Shown: positions 1 through 8,386 of the stretch, in pieces
How the letters are laid out: each line of letters begins with the position of its first letter
Numbering within the stretch: position 1 is the stretch's first letter
Assembly: GCF_002846395.1 (NCBI RefSeq)
Contig: NZ_PJMU01000004.1
Location: forward strand, 124,001 to 188,000
Length of the DNA: 64,000 nucleotides
Origin: Pontibacter ramchanderi
Lineage (GTDB): Bacteria > Bacteroidota > Bacteroidia > Cytophagales > Hymenobacteraceae
Direction: 5' to 3'
Position numbers and translations under genes: made by a program
Notes under the pieces: model-generated
Databases searched by the model: none
The model's input: only the letters and a program-made list of their open reading frames with translations
Told to the model about the DNA's origin: nothing

Positions 1-364
1 GCGAGTTGAGGTTTACATAAGGGGGCACTTTGGAGACAACGGCAGGAGCCTTGAATTTCATGCCCGAGTGCAGCGCGATGCGCAGCAGCAGCGAGCGAAG
101 GCTATGGGCCAGCGTAGCCGATTCCAGTTCCTGTTCCTGCACTTTGCGCTGTATGTAGCTATTGGTCAGCTGCTCTACTTGAATCACATGAGCCACAATC
201 TGGTTGATAGACCACTTGCCGGCAGCAGCCGAGCGGTTCAGCAATTCTTCCTCCAGTCCCTCTAACTCCCCGATCAGGCGGTTCCGCGACTCTTCCAGTT
301 TCAGGTATCGGCTTTCAAGTAAAGGATTCATCAATTGAAGATGGCTATAGACGGTTGTGCTCAT
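1..364 (-). CDS. DinB-like (DinB_2) protein, 3' end outside the window
   Basis: The minus strand is open from an ATG at 364 to the window edge, about 121 codons without a stop. The N-terminal half is charged and helical, followed by GKWSINQIVAHVIQVEQL, which is the first metal-ligand helix region of the DinB/YfiT four-helix family (the H of AHV is the expected ligand). These proteins are metal-dependent thiol S-transferases or of unknown role. A second in-frame ATG at 331 is also possible; neither has a clear ribosome site. The family assignment rests on this one helix and general character, because the C-terminal ligands lie outside. It diverges from the methyltransferase at 571. Confidence 0.6.
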   Translation of the reverse strand, partial: MSTTVYSHLQLMNPLLESRYLKLEESRNRLIGELEGLEEELLNRSAAAGKWSINQIVAHVIQVEQLTNSYIQRKVQEQELESATLAHSLRSLLLRIALHSGMKFKAPAVVSKVPPYVNLNS

Positions 365-570
365 AGGTAAACGTAGGTATAGGTCGATTATTGATTGCCA
401 ATCTACATAAATTTCTGATTAATGCAACGGGAGGTGCTATTTTTTTGATGTTAATTAGCTGATAATAAGCCAAGTGGTAAAATATGGAGTAAAATATATA
501 ATTGGATAAGTTCAACTTTGGTGAAAGAGAGCAAGATATTCCCTTACTTTGTATAAAATAAACAGAGCGC
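365..570. promoter_or_regulatory. divergent intergenic region with a -7-like element
   Basis: AT-rich spacer between two divergent genes. TTACTTTG at 544-551 is one base off the Bacteroidota -7 element TAnnTTTG and sits about 20 bases before the ATG at 571. A TTTG at 517-520 is a -33 candidate, but the 23-base spacing is long. One copy of the AGGTATA word lies near 373. No other feature is visible. Confidence 0.4.
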
Positions 571-1290
571 ATGAAAGTGACGAATGACCCAGTTGGGGCT
601 GCTATACAGGATTTTAGGTCTGGAAACCAAGCGGCTAGCATTGTGGTGGAGAGCAACCTCACAGATGATGACGAGATACCGGTAGCCTACCTTTTCCGAA
701 CCGAAGAGGAAATGCCGGAGCTGGAACAGCTCGCCCTGGAACAGTGCCGGGGGAGTGTGCTCGATGTCGGTGCAGGGGCGGGCTGCCATAGCCTGGTGCT
801 ACAGGAGCGGGGAGTGGAGGTAACGGCGCTCGATCTTTCGGCCGGCGCAGTGCAGGCCATGCAGGAGCAAGGTATAAGGCAGGTCTTGCAGCAGGATATC
901 TTTAAGTTAAGCGGCGTGCGCTACGATACCTTGCTGCTGCTCATGAACGGGATCGGTATTGCAGGCGACCTGGAAGGCCTCGAACGCTTCCTGGAGCACA
1001 CCAAAACCCTGTTGGAGCCGGGAGGACAGATCCTGCTTGAGTCCTCGGATATCCTCTACATGTTTGAGGAGGAGGATGGCTCCGTGCTGCTCGACCTCAA
1101 TGCAGGATACTACGGTGAAGTAGTGTACAACATGCGCTACAAGCAACACCAGACCGGTGCGTTCAAATGGCTTTTCATCGACCCGGCCATACTCCAGGAC
1201 TATGCCACAGCCCATGGCTATACCTTTGAGCAGCTTTACGAAGGAGAATATGGCAACTACCTCGCCCGCCTGGCACTGCATCAGGCTTAG
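571..1290 (+). CDS. class I SAM-dependent methyltransferase
   Basis: A 239-residue soluble protein with a Rossmann methyltransferase core. Motif I is VLDVGAGAG at residues 63-71 (SAM-binding Gly loop), and the acidic residue closing strand 2 is in TALDLS at 85-90. The remaining C-terminal part has the alternating strand/helix pattern of the fold. The substrate cannot be told from the sequence; the first 50 residues probably form a lid. The ATG at 571 follows a -7-like element closely. The BrkB gene follows after 78 bases in the same direction, so the two may be co-transcribed. Confidence 0.8.
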   Translation: MKVTNDPVGAAIQDFRSGNQAASIVVESNLTDDDEIPVAYLFRTEEEMPELEQLALEQCRGSVLDVGAGAGCHSLVLQERGVEVTALDLSAGAVQAMQEQGIRQVLQQDIFKLSGVRYDTLLLLMNGIGIAGDLEGLERFLEHTKTLLEPGGQILLESSDILYMFEEEDGSVLLDLNAGYYGEVVYNMRYKQHQTGAFKWLFIDPAILQDYATAHGYTFEQLYEGEYGNYLARLALHQA

Positions 1291-1368
1291 GTGCACTTTG
1301 CCCACCGGGCTATACCTTTCGTAGTCGCTTTGCCGTATGCGTGTAGGTATAGCAAAAAGGCAAACCAC

Positions 1369-2319
1369 ATGCAAAAAAGGCTTACGACAACCTGGCAACT
1401 CACCAAAAAGACCTTTCAGAAATTCATCGATGACAACCCGCTCGACTATGCGGCCATTATTGGGTTCTATACCATCTTCTCGCTGCCGGCCGTGCTCATT
1501 ATCACCATCCGCATTGCAGGGGCCGCCTTTGGGCAGGAGGCTGTGCGCGGTGAGGTCGTGAAGCAGGTGGGCGGTATTGTGGGGCGAAGCAGTGCCACGC
1601 AGGTGCAAAGCATCATCGAAAATGCGAGTCAGTCGGAGGCCAGCACCATCGGCACGGTGGTAGGGGTGCTAGTGATGGCCTTTAGCGCGACCACCGTGTT
1701 TGTGGCGCTACAGGATTCTCTCAATGCCATGTGGAAAGTGAAGGCCAAAGTAGAGAAGGGCTTCATGAAACTCGTCATCGGTCGTTTGCTTTCGCTTGCG
1801 CTGGTGGTAAGTTTTGGGTTCTTGCTGCTCGTCTCGCTTTCGGTGGATGTGGTGCTGGGCCTTGTCTACGATTATCTCCGGCAGGAACTCTCTGGTGTGG
1901 CCGTATACCTGGTCACGATCGGCAACATTTTAGTTTCTATCGCCATCGCAACGGTTATTTTCGCTGCCATCTTTAAAGTACTGCCCGACGCCCGCATCCG
2001 CTGGGCCAATGTATGGGTAGGCGCTGTGGTTACGGCCATTCTGTTCACGCTCGGCAAGTACATCCTCAACATCTATTTCCAACACGACCCACTGGCCGAT
2101 ACCTACGGCGCTGCCGGTTCCCTTGTACTTATTCTGGTGTGGGTATACTATACCTCCATTATCTTTTTGCTGGGAGCTGAGTTTACACAAGTATATTCCG
2201 AAGCTCACGATCGCGGCGTTGAGCCCACTGACACCGCCGTGAAAGTAGAGAAGCAGGAAATAGAACAGGACCAGGACACCGGTCAGGTAGAAGTAAAGCG
2301 AAAGTCAGGTCTCAATTGA
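1369..2319 (+). CDS. YihY/virulence factor BrkB family membrane protein
   Basis: An integral membrane protein of 316 residues with about six hydrophobic segments and the family signature near the N-terminus (NPLDYAAIIGFYTIFSLPA, then a polar loop). BrkB/YihY proteins are inner-membrane proteins of uncertain function; the old label RNase BN is wrong. The C-terminus is acidic and hydrophilic. The frame is open back to a GTG at 1291, but the ATG at 1369 gives the usual family N-terminus (a short basic helix, KRLTTTWQLTKKTF), so it is preferred. Two AGGTATA words lie in the 78-base gap upstream. Confidence 0.85.
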   Translation: MQKRLTTTWQLTKKTFQKFIDDNPLDYAAIIGFYTIFSLPAVLIITIRIAGAAFGQEAVRGEVVKQVGGIVGRSSATQVQSIIENASQSEASTIGTVVGVLVMAFSATTVFVALQDSLNAMWKVKAKVEKGFMKLVIGRLLSLALVVSFGFLLLVSLSVDVVLGLVYDYLRQELSGVAVYLVTIGNILVSIAIATVIFAAIFKVLPDARIRWANVWVGAVVTAILFTLGKYILNIYFQHDPLADTYGAAGSLVLILVWVYYTSIIFLLGAEFTQVYSEAHDRGVEPTDTAVKVEKQEIEQDQDTGQVEVKRKSGLN

Positions 2320-2515
2320 TCGTTGGCACTCTTCCTAAAGGTTACAAGGTTTGGCGGTTCAATATACTCGGCCTTATACCTTACTGCCGGATCAAACTGA
2401 AATATAAATCCATCGATATAAGCAGGAATCGTATATTTTGTTTGCCTATTATATCTTACAAAACTTTGCTGCGTAACAGCATAAACCGAAATCATCAACT
2501 TAAATCCTATACCTT

Positions 2516-2836
2516 ATGAAAAACCTGAAATCCTGGCTGGCCGTGTTCGCCATGCTGACCTTGTTTATGTATGGCTGCGACAGCGGCAGCACCGATGTAG
2601 TGGAATCTGGCACGTACCAGGGCACTGTGAAAAAAGCAGTTCCTGAAAAAACAGAGATTTACGTGGAGACTGAGGACAAGAAAACCCTGGAGCTCTATTT
2701 CACAGACGCCACTACCCTAACCCGAAATGGCGAAACGGTACCGTTTGACCAATTGCGCGAAGGCACTAGGGTAGAGGTGCAGGTAGAGAAAGTGGGCCAG
2801 CGCCTGGATCCGGTAGCCGTGCGCATTCTGGAATAA
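2516..2836 (+). CDS. small lipoprotein with a beta-rich domain
   Basis: A 106-residue protein with a signal peptide ending in a lipobox (FMYGC, Cys about residue 21), so probably an outer-membrane lipoprotein. The mature part is short and rich in alternating strands (TYQGTVKKAV, EIYVET, LELYFTD, GTRVEVQVE), like small OB-type or DUF5666-like domains. No specific function recognised. Only four bases separate it from the DUF2231 gene, suggesting translation from one mRNA. Confidence 0.65.
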   Translation: MKNLKSWLAVFAMLTLFMYGCDSGSTDVVESGTYQGTVKKAVPEKTEIYVETEDKKTLELYFTDATTLTRNGETVPFDQLREGTRVEVQVEKVGQRLDPVAVRILE

Positions 2837-2840
2837 GCCT

Positions 2841-3332
2841 ATGGAGGAACTGCTGAGTTGGCGTACCGAAGCCTGGCATCCACTCACGGTGCACTTCCCG
2901 GTAGCTTTGCTGCTCTTTGGTACACTTGCTAAACTCCTGGCTGTATTGGTGAAGCCGCAGCCTGCAGCCTTCTGGCACCGCATGGGCGCTTACCTGCTCT
3001 ATGCTGGCACTGCTGGCGCTTGGCTGAGCATCTATACCGGTGATCTGGCAGATGGCATTGTATCCCGGAATCTTTGCGACCCAACCGTGCTAAAGCGCCA
3101 CGAATTGGCGGCTTATAACCTGGCCTACCTTTTTACGGCGGCTTCGGTACTCGATCTGAGTTTCGCGCTGGCCTGGGTGCAAAAGTATAAGAAGCTGCTG
3201 GCTGTCGTTGTGGTGCTGCTTATGCTGGCAGGCAGTGCTTACCTGGCCTATACCGGTCACCTCGGCGCCAGGCTCGTGTATGAGCAGGCGGGAGGCGTAC
3301 AGGTGCCACCCGCTGATTGTGCTGGGTTTTAA
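2841..3332 (+). CDS. DUF2231 domain membrane protein
   Basis: A 163-residue polytopic protein with four predicted membrane helices. The N-terminal HPLTVHFPVALLLFG motif and the C-terminal TGHLGARLVYEQAGGV motif are typical of the DUF2231 family. The conserved histidines in membrane-facing positions make heme or metal binding a frequent guess for the family; that is inference. It is the second gene of a likely two-gene unit with the lipoprotein at 2516 and ends just before a strong bidirectional terminator. Confidence 0.8.
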   Translation: MEELLSWRTEAWHPLTVHFPVALLLFGTLAKLLAVLVKPQPAAFWHRMGAYLLYAGTAGAWLSIYTGDLADGIVSRNLCDPTVLKRHELAAYNLAYLFTAASVLDLSFALAWVQKYKKLLAVVVVLLMLAGSAYLAYTGHLGARLVYEQAGGVQVPPADCAGF

Positions 3333-3335
3333 AGC

Positions 3336-3374
3336 AAAACGGCCCCTGGTTCCGAGAACCAGGGGCCGTTTTTT
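3336..3374. terminator. bidirectional rho-independent terminator
   Basis: Perfect 12-bp stem GGCCCCTGGTTC (3341-3352) / GAACCAGGGGCC (3356-3367), extended by A/T pairs, with a T-run on the + side and an A-run before it. It serves the convergent ends of the DUF2231 gene (+) and pdhB (-). Confidence 0.9.
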
Positions 3375-3388
3375 ATCATCAGCTCAGC

Positions 3389-4372
<984 letters not shown>

Positions 4373-4445
4373 AGTAATGTTAAAATCTCGGTTCAATGGG
4401 TAAAATTAAGATAAGTCTTTCAATTTGCAATGTATACCCGACAAC

Positions 4446-6233
4446 TTATCGCACCATGCCTTCCCGAAAGCTCTGCTTTCCATGATAGGCAGCAAATTCG
4501 GGGTCGTCGAAGGCGCGCTCCATGTAGCTGCGGTCGCGCTGAATGGCCCGTCGCAGGTGGATGCGCACGGCAGCCTCGTTTTGCTCACGGGCACCCACCA
4601 CCGCCAGGGAATAATGCGCCAGCGGATCTTCCGGCTTTAGTTCCAGGGCTTTCTCGTAGTACTGGCGGGCACCTTCGTAGTTTTCTTTCAGCAGATAGCT
4701 CAGGCCCAGGTTCATGTTCGTCTGGTAGTCGTCGCCAGAGTAAGTCAGGCTACGGATGGCTTCGTCGTACTGACCCATTTCCATTTCCAGCGCAGCTTTG
4801 TCTGTAAAGATGCGGTGCAGCATTTCTTGTTCTCCGCCCAGTTTGATGGCATAGTCGTATAGCTGTAGCGCTTTTTCACGGTTGCCGCGCAGGTGGTAGG
4901 CGCTGGCCAGGGCGTAGTTCACTTCTGCGGTCGGGTTGCGGAAGCCAGCGAAGTTCAGGTTATGAATGGCCTTGTCTAAGAGCGCTTCTTTTGCCTTCGG
5001 GCGATACTCTTTGCGGGCCATTTCGGTATACACCACACCCAGGTTGTAGTAGGCAGGCCACTTATCAGTTGTTTTTACAGCCGCTTCATAAAGCTTGCGG
5101 CGCTCGGCCAGTAGGGGAGTGAGCGTAGCGGCGTACTGCAGTTCCTCGGCTGTAAGTGCCTGTGCACTCAGGCTGTCTTCGGCAATGCGACGGGCCAGCA
5201 GGTATAGCTCGTAGTCCGACTTGCGCGCTCTGTTATAGTCGACTTCTACACGGGCAAAGCGCATAGTCGGGTAGATGTACTTGCGGATGTACTCAAAAGC
5301 TGCGCTCTGCTGTAGGGCGTCCGTTTTCTGCTTGTCAGAACCGGTGTTTTGCAGAATTGTACTAACCTCCTGCTTCTGCGCCTTCGGTAGTGCCGATTTG
5401 TTCACGCGCTCCAGCAGGGTTCCCCAGTTGGTGCCTTCGGTCTCGGTGCCGATTTCTACTTTTTTACCGGAGTAATCGAGCAGGCCTACTTTGGTTCGGT
5501 AATAGTCGGCCAGGGCCTTGGCGCGTTTCTGAGCCAAATCGGTTCCTTTCTCGTTCGGCGCCTGACTGCCGATCACTTTAATTGTTTGCTGTTTTACAGT
5601 GTCCATGGCATACTGGTCCAGCACGGGCAGGTTTTCGCCGAGATAATTCCTGGTGGCGAATTGGTTCTCGTCAAAGTAAAATAAGATGCTGGAAGGGCCT
5701 TCGGCGATGGTTTTGTAGTTATCGGGCACGTAGGTATAGTCATTGCTGCGCACCATCAGCAGGGCGGTGGTGTTCAGTCCGGTTGCCACCTGCTCCTCCG
5801 GGGTATAGGCTACCCGGTCGCGTTTGCGCTTATCGATAACGGTGCCCTGTACCAGCAGTTTTCCCTTGTTTTTGTGTGGGGCGTAGGGGAAAGCGAATTC
5901 TTGGGTGATTGTCGGGCGTTTGTTTTCGTAGAGGTAGTTGCCGATGTCGAAGTTAAGGGCGCCGAGGTGCTCGCGCTGCTGACCGGTGGCTTCGTATACT
6001 ACATCGATCTTGTAGCGGTAGTTCTGGTTGTTGTTGAGCATTTTCTCCGGCAGGGTAGCTTTTAGCTCAAACACCACCTCTTCGCCATTGGCCACGAGGG
6101 GGTTTGGTGTAACTTCGATCTCCTGCTTCTCGGCCTGTTTTACCATGCGCTGTAAGGTACATCCTGTGGTTGACGAGAGCATCACCACGGTGAGTGGCAG
6201 CAACAATACGGCGCTTTTTTTGTTGTGTTTCAT
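4446..6233 (-). CDS. TPR lipoprotein with a central OmpA-like region
   Basis: A 595-residue lipoprotein (SSTTGC lipobox, Cys about 25). After an N-terminal beta-rich part (residues 30-180) comes a region around 185-330 resembling OmpA-like peptidoglycan-binding domains (ILFYFDENQ, then IKVIGSQAP and the helix AQKRAKALADYYRTK). Residues about 385-590 are helical with several TPR units (AYYNLGVVYTEMA, MNLGLSYLLKENYEGARQYYEKALELKPEDPLAHY). The architecture resembles periplasmic scaffolds of the Bacteroidota envelope, such as the T9SS factor PorE, but lacks that protein's propeller, so I do not name it. It stands alone. Confidence 0.75.
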   Translation of the reverse strand: MKHNKKSAVLLLPLTVVMLSSTTGCTLQRMVKQAEKQEIEVTPNPLVANGEEVVFELKATLPEKMLNNNQNYRYKIDVVYEATGQQREHLGALNFDIGNYLYENKRPTITQEFAFPYAPHKNKGKLLVQGTVIDKRKRDRVAYTPEEQVATGLNTTALLMVRSNDYTYVPDNYKTIAEGPSSILFYFDENQFATRNYLGENLPVLDQYAMDTVKQQTIKVIGSQAPNEKGTDLAQKRAKALADYYRTKVGLLDYSGKKVEIGTETEGTNWGTLLERVNKSALPKAQKQEVSTILQNTGSDKQKTDALQQSAAFEYIRKYIYPTMRFARVEVDYNRARKSDYELYLLARRIAEDSLSAQALTAEELQYAATLTPLLAERRKLYEAAVKTTDKWPAYYNLGVVYTEMARKEYRPKAKEALLDKAIHNLNFAGFRNPTAEVNYALASAYHLRGNREKALQLYDYAIKLGGEQEMLHRIFTDKAALEMEMGQYDEAIRSLTYSGDDYQTNMNLGLSYLLKENYEGARQYYEKALELKPEDPLAHYSLAVVGAREQNEAAVRIHLRRAIQRDRSYMERAFDDPEFAAYHGKQSFREGMVR

Positions 6234-6364
6234 ACCAGATTTGGGTAACCAACGTAAGATATAGCTGGTGGCAAGCGTTCTTTCAATACCTTGCCATAGT
6301 TTTTGTCGAATATTTTTGACGGAAATCTATTAATTTCCTACTTTTAAATTTAAATCAAACGAAA

Positions 6365-6583
6365 GTGAAAAGGCTACAATACTTTATCGAATCTCAGGCT
6401 TTTGGTGTCTGCGCCATGTTGGGAGAGAAGCTTGGAATAGCCTCTAGCAGCATTCGCCTGTCTTTTATATACATTTCGTTTTTCACACTCGGCTCCCCGA
6501 TCATCCTGTACTTTATCATGGCCTTTTGGATGAACGTAAGCAAGCACCTGCGCCGCGAACGCAGCACCGTCTGGGACCTATAA
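6365..6583 (+). CDS. PspC domain protein, short form
   Basis: A 72-residue protein with a GTG start at 6365. It consists of a PspC domain: an amphipathic N-terminus, the GVCAMLGEKLGI turn, and a hydrophobic hairpin (SFIYISFFTLGSPIILYFIMAFWM). PspC proteins are small membrane proteins connected to envelope stress; the short solo form is common in Bacteroidota. Its last six bases overlap the 3' end of the convergent glycosyltransferase gene. Confidence 0.75.
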   Translation: MKRLQYFIESQAFGVCAMLGEKLGIASSSIRLSFIYISFFTLGSPIILYFIMAFWMNVSKHLRRERSTVWDL

Positions 6584-7600
6584 CTCCCGCACTGTGCGCC
6601 GCTGGCGCACAAAGTACTGCCACACAATGCTCCCCCTATAAACGCCTGACATAGCCGGAAAAGTACCTTTCAGGTGCTGTTCTTTTCTGCGCTTGCGCCA
6701 GTATTTGCTCTTGCGCAACAGGTCGGCGTGTGCATTCAGCACTGCTTTGGCATCGGCACGCTGTCCGGCCAGCAGCATCCGGAAAGCGGCTAACCAGTCT
6801 AGCAGAATGCGGATAACAACAGTTGAAAAAAGCTCTCCGGGCGGCAGGTTTTTGTACAGCAACGCCATGCCGTTGCGGAAGTTCAGGTATGTTTTGCGCG
6901 GATTGGACTTGTGCAGCGTGCCGCCCCCCACATGGTATACCTGGCTGTGGCCATTGTACATCACTTTATAACCTACATTCTTGGCGCGCCAACAGAAATC
7001 GATCTCTTCCATGTGCGCAAAAAAGGCTGGTTCCAGTCCGCCAAGTCCGTGAAACACGTTGGAACGTACGAACATGCAGGCCCCGGTCGCCCAAAAAACC
7101 TCCATCACATCGTTGTACTGCCCTTTGTCTTCCTCCAGTGTCTCAAACAATCGACCGCGGCAGTAAGGGTAACCGAGCGCATCCAGCATACCGCCGCCTG
7201 CACCCGCATACTCAAAAAAGTCGGGATGCTGCTGCGAAACGATCTTGGGCTGGCAGACGGCGATGTTCTCGTCCGACTCCATCAACTGGATGATCGGATC
7301 TGTCCAGTCCGGCGGAACGTGCACGTCGGAGTTGAGCAGCACATAGTACTTGGCCTCTACCTGACGCAGGGCAATATTATACCCTTCGCAAAAACCGTAG
7401 TTGTCGTCGTTTTGGATGATGCGCACTTGCGGGAAGTGCTCTCGTAAGAAAGGGATGGAGCCATCGGTAGAGGCGTTGTCGGCCACGATCACCTCGCAGC
7501 CTGTACTGTTTTCCACAACCGACGGCAGGAACTCCTGCAAATAGCGGAGTCCGTTCCAGTTAAGTATGACAATAGCCGTGAGGCTGGGATTAGAGACCAA
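6578..7600 (-). CDS. family 2 glycosyltransferase
   Basis: A 340-residue GT-A enzyme. It opens with AIVILNWNGLRYLQEFLPS, has the nucleotide-binding ADNASTDGS (about residues 41-49) and the metal-binding DXD equivalent in LLNSDVHVP. The set NWNG, NYGFCEGYN and FFAHMEEIDFCWRAK is typical of rhamnosyltransferase-like GT2 enzymes; donor and acceptor are unknown. The C-terminus carries a short hydrophobic/basic segment that may touch the membrane. The start overlaps the 3' end of ybaB by 11 bases, so both are translated from one mRNA. Confidence 0.85.
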   Translation of the reverse strand: MVSNPSLTAIVILNWNGLRYLQEFLPSVVENSTGCEVIVADNASTDGSIPFLREHFPQVRIIQNDDNYGFCEGYNIALRQVEAKYYVLLNSDVHVPPDWTDPIIQLMESDENIAVCQPKIVSQQHPDFFEYAGAGGGMLDALGYPYCRGRLFETLEEDKGQYNDVMEVFWATGACMFVRSNVFHGLGGLEPAFFAHMEEIDFCWRAKNVGYKVMYNGHSQVYHVGGGTLHKSNPRKTYLNFRNGMALLYKNLPPGELFSTVVIRILLDWLAAFRMLLAGQRADAKAVLNAHADLLRKSKYWRKRRKEQHLKGTFPAMSGVYRGSIVWQYFVRQRRTVREL

Positions 7601-7925
7601 AGTTTCCTAGATCTAAGCCGGGGATGTTAGGTAAAAGGCCTTCTGTGCTCTTTTTCAGTTCTTCCTGAGCACGCTCGCCTGCTGTTAGCATGGCATTATT
7701 CACGGCGGCTACCACCAGGTCATTCACCATGTCGCGGTCATTGGTGTTCAGAATGGAGTCGTCGATCTCGATCTTGAGGAGCTTACGCTGCCCGTTTACG
7801 GTTGCCTTCACAAGCCCCGCACCCGACTCGGCGGTAACCGTGATGTGCTGCAGGTTATCCTGCGCTTGTTTCATTTTGGCCTGGACTTCTTTCATCTTGC
7901 CCATCATGCCCATCATATCAAACAT
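7590..7925 (-). CDS. ybaB: YbaB/EbfC family nucleoid-associated protein
   Basis: A 111-residue protein of the usual family length, with the Met/Lys-rich N-terminal helix (MMGKMKEVQAKMKQAQDNL), the central beta hairpin (AGLVKATVNGQRKLLKIEID) and a C-terminal helix. It dimerises and binds DNA without strong sequence preference. In many bacteria ybaB lies with dnaX-recR; here it leads a GT2 gene. Confidence 0.9.
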   Translation of the reverse strand: MFDMMGMMGKMKEVQAKMKQAQDNLQHITVTAESGAGLVKATVNGQRKLLKIEIDDSILNTNDRDMVNDLVVAAVNNAMLTAGERAQEELKKSTEGLLPNIPGLDLGNFGL

Positions 7926-8386
7926 AGTCTATCTACTTTTTGGGGTTGTTAACGAATATAACGGCTAAGCAGCCTCTCGGCTTATACAAATATACAAGCA
8001 TAATGTCAGAAAGGCGAGATTAGTTACGAGGTGATCGGCAACCACTAAATTTTAACTTTCGTCCGTTGCTATTGCTGTAAGTATAGAGTCATCTGATAAG
8101 CATGTATTCTCCTGGTCAGGAAAAAGATAACACTCACCCGAAAATATGATGCATTCACCCAAGTTTTAGTGTAACCAATTTTAATCCGAAATGGTACTGT
8201 TTAAAAGGTTTTGATACCTGGCCTCGTGGTTTTTAGCTGCTGTTTAACTACCACAGGCATTGCCACCCGTACCTGCCACCTGGGTCTGTAGCATTGACTG
8301 CATGATCCTTCCAATCATCCTTCCTTTTAGTGCCCTTATTACAATTATATTTTTTGCCTTTGAAAACAATTTAACACGACTAAACT
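7926..8386. promoter_or_regulatory. 460-bp divergent spacer with ybaB promoter candidate
   Basis: On the minus strand TATATTTG (7987-7994) matches the TAnnTTTG -7 element exactly, about 60 bases before the ybaB start. No convincing -33 element accompanies it. The rest (8000-8386) is AT-rich and holds no ORF or hairpin that I can support; the promoter of the gene at 8387 should lie there. Confidence 0.4.

Noticed and set aside
68..265. Plus-strand 65-residue frame at the window start
   Set aside because: Antisense to the DinB-like fragment, which explains the region better.
907..1608. 233-residue minus-strand frame over the methyltransferase and BrkB genes
   Set aside because: Both sense genes carry clear family motifs; the antisense frame has none.
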